A stretch of DNA of 64,000 bases from Lingula anatina (lineage: Eukaryota; Brachiopoda; Lingulata; Lingulida; Lingulidae), in assembly GCF_001039355.2 (NCBI RefSeq), contig NW_019775610.1:164269-228268 (forward strand), read 5' to 3'. Every line of letters begins with the position of its first letter. The first letter of the stretch is position 1. Shown here piece after piece: positions 21,701 through 34,100 of the stretch. The notes below the pieces were generated by a model. That model did no database searches. It saw only the letters and a program-made list of their open reading frames with translations, and was not told the origin of the DNA. Position numbers and translations under genes: made by a program.

Positions 21701-24700
21701 CTTGGAGTAGAATTGCAATATTAAACAATATTTCAATTAACAATATTTGCCCTTTTATTTTCAAAGACAAATTTGAGATATTTTTCAATCACACTTGAGA
21801 TATAAAGGGATTGAAAATTACAATTGGCATTTTTCTGTTCTTGATGGGTCTAGAAGAAGCCATTGTGTTCTTTAAATTTGGTAACCCATCTTGCTGGCTT
21901 AATTTAGTAAATCATAAAACATTGTTTGGTATAATTTCCGAACCAGATGAGGCACCTTCAATGTCGCTCAACGTTGCTCTCAGTCTACAGGGAGTACTTA
22001 TGTACGAACGCGTAATAGTGTAAGTATGGATTGGGCATGCAGCAATTTTACTTCAGCGTTCCAAATAATTGGCCAGCGGTTGGAAATAGCTGCGTTGGGA
22101 CTAGAATTGGAGGATTGCATTTGTTAGCTCCATCAACCTACCAAACGGTAAACTTGGCTGGTGAAATAGAACAGTGCGTCTTGATGTTGGAGAAGTATGA
22201 ATTTAGCGCTATAAGAGATAAACCCAAATATACTGCAGTTGCTATATCAAGAACCTATTGAATCAGTCACGGCTGCCCGTAAAACTTACAGAGGAAACAA
22301 AACAATTCACGTTTCGTTTGCAACCCTCTCTCGGTTACACCTCTATCGTGCTGCACAATAGATAGGTTACTGTCTCATGATTTTTCCTCGAAAATGTTTT
22401 GTCTAAGCATGAAATTTGATGCCTTTATATATAAATTTTTTATCTTTTTGGTTTTCTTTAAAAAAGGTATTTTCACAACTCTCCACTGACTTGAGATATT
22501 TTAAAATAACTTTGAAATGGACTTGTAATATGGCAGATGGATAAATTGTTAATGGAATCAATACGTTTGAAGCAAATCGTATAATTGCCTGACAAAGTTC
22601 CGTCTTATGAGTATTTTGGAGGCAATACCTTACCTGATTTTCCAGCTATTGTTAAATGCTTAAAGCAAAGACAAATTTAATTAAATGTTTCATGCAAGCG
22701 CGTGCAATTACGCAAACATGACACATGCATTCAAATATGTAACACTTACATCACTAGTGCCTGAGCCAAACAGAAGCAAGTCAAATGGAATGGCGGCCAC
22801 GGCATCAATGATAAACCAGCCTTTAAGATAGTTTTTAGCTATTTTCTGTGGGTCGGAGACCACTTCTCCATTGTGGACGTGAGTGGTTCTAAAATTTATT
22901 AGAATGTCGGCGATGAACATTATGTCAACCAAGAGGTCGATGATAACCAAAGGTTCAGCTTGAGATTTTCCTGCGTTTCTCTCTCGTGTTTTAGGAGCAT
23001 GGTTCTGTTGCATCTTTCTTTCGTCCTCGTTTAAGAGAAACGCTACCGTAAACGGCGTAAAGACAGCGGTGTACAATACCAACAGCAAAATGATCCAGTC
23101 CCAAACGGCTTTGAACGGCGAATAATGCAATATGATACATTTCCGTGTGCTTCGTTGTCTGGCATCTCGTAATTTATACATTGGGTTATATTCCGAATCT
23201 TCGAGGTCATCATCCGTGCTTGGACTCTTGGTTTCAGATGACAATTTACTCTGGCGACGCGTTTTGTCGGATTCCTCTGAATTTTGTCTTGCAGTGTCCT
23301 TGCCCCGAAACTGCTTCAGAACCTTCAGCATGATGAACTTGTTTTTCGCCTGCAAAGGTACAAGGGATCAATTAAATTACATTGTATAACTGGCAAATAG
23401 CGTATGATACTGGGACGCCTCTCTGCAACAGTCGTCGCTTTAAAGACAACAATGGCAAATTAAAAGTAAATTCACTTCAGACAAGGCATCATTCAGCAGT
23501 GCTAAGAATGGCGTTTTCAAAGCTCCACTTCAGATCACTTCAAATCTGTCGATAAAACTTACTGTGTTCGTGGAAAGTGCCACTGCGCTGCATTAGTACA
23601 TATAACGGTTGTAAATTATTGATATGTCTACGTCCCGTTTCCGGCATTTCAAGATCGCCCCCCCCCCCCTCGGTTGGGGGTTTAATCCCCTGGGTCCAAT
23701 CCCTGACAGCCGGCTCATTAACACCACATACATGCTATGGTCGAATCTGTTATCTACACTTCCCCGTGTATCCCCAGGGATAATCCGTTGCTATACAACA
23801 GCAAAGCAGTTTTTACTGGTTATTTATATGTCATATGCTAGTGGGCACTGACATACATGCAGGCAGTTATTGGTATACTAGTAGCACTTGTACTTTTAAG
23901 GTCCCAAGCATATTGGGTTGTAATAAAGGCAATAAGATAATATGTAAATATCAATTTCAGTGTTGGAAAGTGCCTTTTCGATTGGGACTGTAATACTGCA
24001 ACTCAACATTGACTTTAACAAAGGTTAGCCGCGCTTAGAGGATAGTTCAATGAGATGCCAGTGTAGCGTTTGCTTCAAGTAGATAACTCAGCAGCTTTTG
24101 AAGTGTCAAGGCATTATGCGGATCAATTATGATCTTATGTTCTCAGAGTTTTGATAGAGGCTTAAACTATCGACATGAACGGGCTTCACACACCGTTACT
24201 ACTGATCCTGGACTGGACTATTTTATGCACTTGACAAGTGCTAAGTTAGACGGGTGAATTTTTTGAAATGGATAAAGAAACAATGTAAGAATATCGTAAT
24301 ATAACATTGCTCCTACTCACGCGGTATGACCATCACAAGATGTAATTTCGTTACAAGACCATCCTGTCCATTAGAAATGGCACTTGCATCCTTATAATAA
24401 ACTAGCTCAGGGGACTATGGAACTTCAAGGCCACACCTTGAAAATGTCAATGTGTGAAAAATGAAAAGTTTACACGCACGCACACGCACGCACACGTACA
24501 CGCACACAGACACAATACAGCCACATAGTCTCTGTCTATTGATCTAGAAAGTCATCTTGCAACTTTTTTTTTTGGGGGGGGGGAAGGGGATGCATAATCT
24601 ATTTATTATTTTATACACCAATATCTATATTGATGGTAAATAAGGACAAAGCCGATTTTTTTTAGGGAAATCTTTGGAAATAGTATATGCGACAAAGGAA

Positions 24701-24906
24701 CACCAAAAGGAAGATGTGAATAAGCTATACTGTACATAACTAGGAGAAAACGGACAGCTTAAGACGAATTTAGCAAAAACCCATACTAAAGAGTTGAAGG
24801 TCACAGTAGCTATTGGACACAATACAACGACAAGCTACCGATATGCCGCTATCCATATGGTTATAAATTTCATTTGCAATGGATAACTAGGTGGTATATA
24901 ATGCGT

Positions 24907-24940
<34 letters not shown>

Positions 24941-25067
24941 TTAGTCGTGTGTGCATTTGTGTTAAAGTGCGTTCGAATATGCTTTCGGGTGTGTGCATGC
25001 ATTCTTGTAGGTGCGTCTAGTTAAGTTAAGTGTGTGTGTGTCTGAGTGTGTGTGTCTGTGTCTGTCT

Positions 25068-25110
<43 letters not shown>

Positions 25111-28100
25111 TCCGCAATGACATTTGTTATTTCAAGGTTGTATGCTCCTCCACATGACTAGTGGGCAATAACCTCCGACAACAGTCCGCTCTCCAGTCTC
25201 ATTGATCATCAAGATGTATTCAAACAGAACCACTGCGACATTTACCTAATCGATTAATAACGAAGGACAATATTATTCCTAGTGTTTAACTGGCTTCTTT
25301 AGTAGCCACTGACTCTATACATCTTTATTGTCATGGAACGTTGACTCCTTCTTAACGTAGAAACCCCTACTTTTAAGATATGAGAATTTAGAATTGTATT
25401 AAACAAGATTGTAAAAAAACTACATATATATATATTTAAAAATATAAATGCAAGTATTTCCCCTTTAATTGACATTGAAAGAAAAACGTTTAACTAGAAA
25501 TCATGGAAATAGCACGACATTCATATGTCTTCATCATTGATGCAGAATAGATAACACTACACCAAGCATACCGCATCATTGTCACATGCATCTTACCCTG
25601 TTCTCGTGCGCTTAACTCTTCTCTCGAAAACCCCCTTATAGTCCAATCTGAACAATCAGCTTACTTGGAACAAACAGGCCATTAAGACCGTTGAAAACTC
25701 CTCAACGTCCTATTTTCAATCTTAGATCGATATAGAACCTTTCGCCGATTCCGTTCTCCGTCCCCGTTGCCTGAGGAGACAGAAGCGGTGGTCGACGCCC
25801 TTTAGTATCATGTCCATGAAAAAATCATATTGCCGCACATTGACTTACAAACCGTATGTTGCGATATGTTTTCTTGTTGAAAATTTCAAATTTAAAGAGT
25901 AATAAGAAAAAAAAAAACCTTAATAAAAGAATAAAATCAACTTTGCCAGAATGATGCTGGTAATGTTATTATCGTCTTTAAAATCCGATCAGGCAATTTG
26001 TCTTCTTAAGTCTTTGCCAATTTGTAAAACCATCAATATGATCCTGTAAATCTACACATGAATAAAATACGTTAACGCTGTTTTATCAAGCAATGACTCA
26101 AAAGCAGTGTCCCAAACAAATCTGCTCGATACGCGCTGAGTTAAATTAGTAGTTGAATAGCGCCTAAGCCAATAATGTTGTATAACGAAGCATGGCTCTG
26201 TTCGTAATGAAATCAAGATTCTGTGTAGTGGCTTGAGTGCAACATCGATACCACAGCAGTCCCGTCTCCTCAGAGCATGGCGCGGAGCCAGTCATTGATC
26301 AAACGCCTGCAGCGTGCGCAGCCGAATTGATTTCGGATAAAGATCTCTGTAGTGCCTAATTAAACCACTATGAAACAAAAACAATATACAACATAATTTG
26401 TAGTAACAATGGAGTCTAAAAAAGATGAAAAATCACCAGCCGGTAGGATAGTAAGTCCAAATAGGCCTATCCCGGATTATTAACGCATATAGCCTACGTT
26501 TAACCGCGAGGCTTGAAATAACCTTAAATGATGATGATGAATGGCTCCAAGGATGTAGCATGACAGTAAATTTACATGATATGTAGAAGAATTTGTCTTG
26601 TTTCTAAAAGCAGTTTTTGTGTTTATTAAAATTGGGGTTTATGTACAGTAGAATTGTGATAATAATTATATGTTTATAATGTTTATTTAATATTTATAAG
26701 CACATGTTACAAAGGACATGACCAAACGTGCCAGTATTTGTTGAGATTATGCAATAAAAAGACAAAGGATATGTATTGCATACTTCCTCATGTATGTATT
26801 TCAAAGTAAGCTATAGAATATATGTAACTTTTTTCTATTCCAATTTGTAACATGGAACAATGTTAGGCAAGATAATTGTGAAACTTCTTTCTTTGAAGTA
26901 AGATATAAGATTCCACATCCATAATTGGGAATCTTGTGATTCCTTTATCTGAAAATTTCTCCAATCTATCAGTGTATGCCAGTTATGAGATTGAAAAGAA
27001 GAGAAAATAGCTTTTTTTCACAGCCTTTATCAAGACATTGACTAAAAAAATGAAATACCGATCCATCTTCCAGAAAAAAAAATCAGTTCTGAAGTGAATC
27101 TCCCGTGATCTTTGAACTGGCGTCAGTCGGACTGTCGATCTGCAGCGTTTTGCGACCTATAGGGCTATTACTCAAACAGTGTGGTGCCATATCCAATACC
27201 CACTGGCCTATGCTCTATTAGATTTTCTTCCAATTAAGATTTATGAAGCAGTTCAAAATGGAAAGTAAATTTCATTATCTAGTTTCATTAAAGGGCGAAG
27301 TGAGCGCGTCTCTCGAAGGAGACAGCAAGTACTGTGAACCACAGTCGACATTAAACCCACTCTTGTAAGAAGCTCAATACACACGGAAAACGCATGGATG
27401 TGGGTATATGTGCATGCTTTTATATAGGATGGAATTCCATTTTGGTTCTATATGACATTTGGGACAGTTTCATTATAATTGATTACGAGTTCAGATCTCT
27501 TAACCATAATGAAATTTGCGAAGATCCAATTAATGTATTCTAGATTTGTATTACGACAGACTGAAAACAAGAAATCCCCTGGTTTGTTAATTGTTACAGA
27601 TATAGTCAGTATTAACAAGGCGTAAAATAAAGCGGATGTAGTGCTCCAACTCTTTCAGCAACAGAAAAAAAGATCCAGGATCCAGTCGGTGCCTAATTCT
27701 ACACCATTTTTAAAATCATCATGGCAACGAGGGGTTAGGGCGGGATCTCCGCCCCGTCTGGGAATCACATTATTTGCATTATTTGAAAAACGGTGACCTG
27801 TTCCCAGAGAGAAACGCCGAAAAACTTTTGATAATACATAATTACAAACAGTAGGTTCCCCTATAATATGATTTTAGTACCTTCCGCAACTGCGCCATTA
27901 ATTTTCTATGCACGTTATTGATCGCTGTTAACACTGGCTGTAAAAAACATTTTCACCTTCACGAACCGACATTCGGTAGATGTGTCTGTTACACAACTAG
28001 ATGCATTGCCTATTTTATCATGGCAGCCTTGCTTTATCTAACATGACAAAACACCTTTATATTCTTAGGACCCAATTATTCTTAAGATTAGAAAGCACTT

Positions 28101-31100
28101 ACCAGTGATTTCAATAGAAGATCACAGACAGATCATTTGTGGTTTTCAACGCATTCACAACAGACGAACCCCAATGTCCGATGGCAACTTTCAACCAAAA
28201 AACCAATATGATAAATTACTCCACTACAACTGTCAGCTCAACAGACAATTGCTTCGGTGTCACAATTGGTCCCAGGACACAAGGCAAACAACACGACATA
28301 TAAAATCAATGGGTTAAATGACAGATATATACATTACCTCGACAACGCACTGCATCACTGCTACCGGCCTAATGTAGGGGAAATAAACTTGGTTAATAAA
28401 CGTGTAATATCATCCTGATGGTGACTCTGGCCAGCCTAAGGTAACGTTCTAGAACATACACCGTAACATGGCCTCACTGTGGGTAGATCTCTTTTAGGGG
28501 GAGAGGGGGGGGGTCCTGAGGCTGAGAACACTCCATTTTATCATTTTAAACATATCTACCCTGTGAAATAAAGAAAACGTTAAATGCAAATTCAATTATG
28601 CAAATTCAATTATATTTATCATGTTCTTACCCGGGTCACAGCATAACCTAAAATAAACGTACATTAATTCATCATATGGTTTAATTTTTCAGCACGGCGC
28701 TGCCCAGCAGTTGTTTCTCTAAGGTAATGAAAATCAGTGATTGTTATGGAAAGGTGAGGCAGGTTTCTATTTCACCGGTGATTGAACTTGTTTTTAAAAC
28801 GAAAGAAACAAACGAGCTTTGATACCAGCCCCACCGGATTGCTAACCCCGAGATGTTCCATTGGGTAATCATATTAAGCTCATTAAAGTGTTTATGGTGA
28901 TTTATTTCCGTTTTAACTAACAATTTGTCTCTACGTGAATGATGAGATAAATGTGCTCAACGGTTAACGTATTTTTGAAAAAGTTCCTCTTAAAGTGTGA
29001 AGATTATTTTAATGTTTTTTTTTTTTTTTTCAGAATTTTGGTAAATAAAATCTATATGAATACCATATTTTCTTGCATGTAGGTGCTAATGCCATACTAG
29101 AAGATCCTCATAAAGATATGAAAATCCCAACCACAAAATCTTACTTTTGAGACCGGTGATAGCACTTTGACTGATATGTGCTTTATCTTCATACGTATGA
29201 GCAATAAAACTCACTTGACGCAAATTTGTTCCTCGCTGTAGTGTTGGTCAAAGAAAAATGTATAGATTACATTGTGATAGTTGAGGAAATGCAATGTGAT
29301 TGCGATAGTTGAGGCGGTTGTGTATTGTTCTGTGACACCGATTTATTGAAAAGCGACAGCGGTATGCCTGCTGCCCGTAACATGGATGAGAAAAATAATA
29401 CTATAATCCTCTTACTGGAGAAGGCGAAACAACTCATTTGTTAATTGTTTTTAAATTTTTATCACAGGGCTCTGCACATTCCTTTTGAAAAGCCCGTTTT
29501 ACCGACAAAAATTATTCTAAAACTTTGTCAAAAAAGCGATATTCACATATATTTACAGGGAATGAAACTAAAAAAAAAATCGGTTTTCAGTACATTTATT
29601 TCCCATTAGGTGTAATAGCCTAATGTGAAATAATTATTCTATTTGGTGCAGCGTTATCTTCGAAGGTTTTTGTACAGAAGATGTGTCCTAAACCAGGAAT
29701 CTGGTTATAACTCAAGATTAGAGAAAAACAGATTTAGCCTTAATTTTGAAATCGGATTTGAATGGAGAATTGTGTTCCAGGAAATGAAAGTGCTATTACT
29801 CAGATGGCACCAGAGAATCGTTAAATTACATAATATAACAACCGATAGAAATGTTACACAATTTTGACATTGTGTATCGAAGCATGATCAAACTAATAAT
29901 TCAGCATCAACAAGACCCTTTGCACGGGAATAATATGTTTCATTGCTATATCATTGCTGTAACGTAAAAAGAAATGGACTCAATGAGATAAAGTGAATTG
30001 ATCAAATGTGATTAAATCTTGTTCCTGTCGTGTAATGGTAAAATGGTGATTTATTTTTGTGTCAAAATTAAAGAGATTTGGAAATTATCAACAATGTGAG
30101 TAAGATATGCCGTTGTACCGTTTTCACCATATTCCTTTGCTTGCTTTAGCAGCGAAGATCATTGGAATGACAACAGGTGTGGAGACAAGTCATTGAAAGA
30201 AAGGAGAATAGCAGTTTGGACGACTTACATTAAGAAACTGTTTTTTTAACATATCTATACAGTGCTTGCGAGGAGAGGAGAAGTGAGACTGATGTTTTAA
30301 GTGGTGGTCTAAAACGCCAGCAATATTCGCTCGGATTATTCTCTCGGACCACAGTTAACATACTTTATCTTTACGCTTAGTTTGGACGGAAGGTGGAAAA
30401 GCAGTCCTTCTTAGCTCATACCAATAGAATATGTCATAAGTTATCCCTTCAGATGAAGCACGCTAAATGTAATATTAAAAGACTCATAACCATATGACAT
30501 TAGGCTAGTGAAAATAATGTGAAATAAATTTTGTTTCATTTTGAATAGTTGACGCCAATAATACGCAAAGTTCCAATATAGACAGCCTTAAGGTCAGTGC
30601 CAAGCCCAGTTTTGATAAGAACGGTGAAATTTAGTTGTGAATTTTTGCATAAAGATTGCTATTTGTGCATTATTCTGAGCAGGGTAACTGCGTCGAGTTA
30701 TGCCACCACCAAAAATGACTCAACTAAAGATAGCGTACTTGCAAATTAAGTGATATACTAACCAGTGTCCTTGGTATACATGGTGTATGTGCCTTTACAT
30801 GATGTGATACGAATATAGGCCACGTTTACAAACAGTTGATCAAATATGGCGTGTACTTGTCAATGAATTCCCACCCCCAACGCGCGCCGTCCTAGCAGGG
30901 GCATGCTTTCAAGTGGGTGGCGCCATATTTGATCCGCAGACTAGTTGGACCGGATCAACTGGTTGTGAACGAGGTCATAAACTTTCTATGGTACAGACTG
31001 TCGACATTCATGTTTTACAAAGGGTATTTAAGGTAAGCATACCCAGTGTGATTCAGACTCATCCACTAGAGTGTTAGAAATCGAATTATAATCCCTGAAC

Positions 31101-34100
31101 TAAGCACGCTCAGCTGTTTCCATGATAAATAAATCGCAATGAAACCTGAAAATGTAGGCCAGAAGAAGAAATCCATTACCATGTTTTGTTCAATGCATAA
31201 TAAGGCTAGATAAATAAAGGGAGTCAAGATGCATAATTATTTGTGATATTCTAACCGTAACTTGCAAAAACGTTTGGCTTACTGAAATCGTTTTCTTGCT
31301 CGTTGTTTGACTTCCACAGAAGTAAATTATCTGATAATGACATTACGACGCAAGATTTCTTTCTAGCATTGTTCATTTACATAGTGCAAAAAAACACATC
31401 ATTTTCGTCAGGTTTTGGTGTAGCAGAAAAAGAATCCAACATTAATTCTCTTACACAGTTATAGACTTAATGTTAGAATCAGTGCGCCGTTTTCCTAAGG
31501 CTATTACAATATTCATAAAAACATGGTTTTGCGCTTATCCCTTTTATAGAAAGGATATCCCAGACATTACCCGAGGATTCAAAATGCACAGAAAGGCTGG
31601 TTATTTTGTAATGGTTTCCGATAAAATATGCAGGTAAACTCCGAGAAGCGAAAAATGTTAAAATTGCAAGCCTGTCCTTTTATTTTAAGGTAAAATGGAC
31701 GGACGCAAAGACGGACGAATTAGATGTTGGACAAACGTTTGATCTACTAAATGGACAGACGACTGATTTTTAAAATTTTTCTTCCTGATGAAGTATTTAT
31801 CCCATTATTCTCCACATTAAAAAAAATCTGTGGCTTAAGAATCGCTTTCTCAATACAGCAACTTTGCAACGAGACGTTATTGAGGTCATTATCCAATAAG
31901 TGCCAGAAATAATGACATTATGATTACATTTGCGTGAGAAAAAAAGATTTCTCATCGTGCCCGGTGTGCCTGCCTGGCACTCAATTCGCAGTCTACAATA
32001 ACTGACTCACGGAAGACCAATATAACAAATTCCTCTAGGAGGATTTTTCACCGGTGATCTTTCATATAATGTGCGAAGCAACTTAAAATCGATAAATTTG
32101 CAAAATTAATCAGCACCCGATCAGTGCATTGCAACGAATACGTGGGAGTAATGAATCCATTGCACTTAATCTTAACATGCTGTGAATCCTTGTTCTTATC
32201 CACTTTGCGAGTGACGATGAAACACGTACAGCTTTATACGTGGCATCTTAGTCGTTCAGTCATCACTGCATACAGATATCATATCGGTGTGGTTTGGCAG
32301 GCATATGGCAATACACTGATTATGTGACATACACTAAGTACCCAGTCATTCAGATATCACGTACAATCTAAAGCTTATACAGAGAAACGAGTTCACGCGA
32401 GCAAATTTGAAGCTTATTTGGCACATTTGAGCAAATAACAAAGATGATAAATCATAATAGATTGTATTTTCTAAACACTAATCTGATTTTACGTCTTCAT
32501 TTTTTTAAATAAACACTTTTTTCAAAATTACATTTTAAAATATGTCAGCGGACATTGTAACATTAAGCTAGTGCCTTTACTGAGTTGTTTATAAAATTTT
32601 TAATTGTTTACGGGTAACAAATAAATCATTTGCTATTATATCTATGAGACGCCCACGTTTAATCACAAAATATTTCAAGAAGTGCGTTCAACTGGTGCCT
32701 GCTTATTCTCTTCTAGAACTTTGCAATATAATACTGAAATGCACCAAATGATAATCTATCATTTAGTTTGTCTATGCAATTTGAGGTTATTTAGACTCGA
32801 TCGACCTTCCCATGTACAACCTCTAGTCCATTTATCTTACTCCACCTCAAGACACCTCCTTATAACTGCGAGGTCTTAGTGATAGAAGACATTGCTAATG
32901 TTCTGGCCGGTATGGCAATGTCTAGAGACATAAATGGTTTTAAATCTGTTCCTTGGGGCGGGATTATGAGAATATGGCATCGTAAGCAATCGATCATTGC
33001 ACACGGATACCATGTCTAATCATAGGAGACTGGAAACCGTTGTTCTATTCAATGTTCGATCAGGGTCTTCATAGAGCTGTGTTTTTGCATCCTTCTTAGA
33101 GATCCCAATTCCTGGCAGCACAGCCCCGATACCATGCATATGCTAACAAGGCTATTATATGATTAAGATCCAATTCCATTTATATTTCAATCATTTGTCT
33201 TAATTTTCGTACCGGACATAGAAATGCATGAGCACATTGGATTTTTCCCCATTACTGGCAATGTTTCCTCAGCAGTGGTATTATCATGAAATCGTGTCAT
33301 TCATCTTCTTGCAGTCTGTCTGTCTAACATGGTAACAGCACAAGATGTGCGCCGACAAGAATGTTGCGACCTCATTAACTGTGTGAAAAAAAGATTTTGG
33401 TTATATTTTGAAGACGCATTAAATGCTCTTGTTCATGTCCACCATAACCTTCTAATTTTTATTTCCTGCCTAAATTGTAACAGTCAGATATGCTGTACTG
33501 TCATGTTCAGTCAAGTTCTTAATCGAAATGTCATGCTGCATAACAAGCAAAACGATGACATTGTTTACGACACGCAGCAGCCTTTCAAGATGTGAAGAGA
33601 GGTCAAGAAGAATTCCAGGCGTCTTATGTAATGATTATATATATATAAAAAGAAACAAAAAGATAAATTAGAATAAAAATAAATCTAAATGTTTGGAAAA
33701 TTGAGGTTTGAGTTTAATACTGTACTGCACTGTTCTCCTAAACGTGCCTGGAATCCATTTGGCCAAAAATTCGATTTCATTTTGGCCATCCGTACACAGA
33801 AGAACGTATTTTTAGAGAATGTACTTTTGAAGATATATATCTACTCTTGGGCCGTTAGTTAAATCGATTTTACCAGAACAACTGAGATGGTAGATAATGA
33901 AGCGTCTAAGTCTATATTTAAGAGAGCACCGTCGCATTTTTTTTTCTTTTTTTAACATTCCCTCGTTTGAAGATAACTCCGATATTTTTTGACTTTATGT
34001 TTATACAAGCATAACCTCTATCAAACAGTGGTACTGATTCTATGGAATTTCCCAGACCGCTTCGTGTGCATTTGTCATTGATCTCTAACCCCGAGTACAT

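Noticed and set aside
23659-23690. Poly-C run with adjacent G/C-rich text as a structured RNA
   Set aside because: No tRNA- or riboswitch-like pairing could be drawn. It looks like simple sequence.
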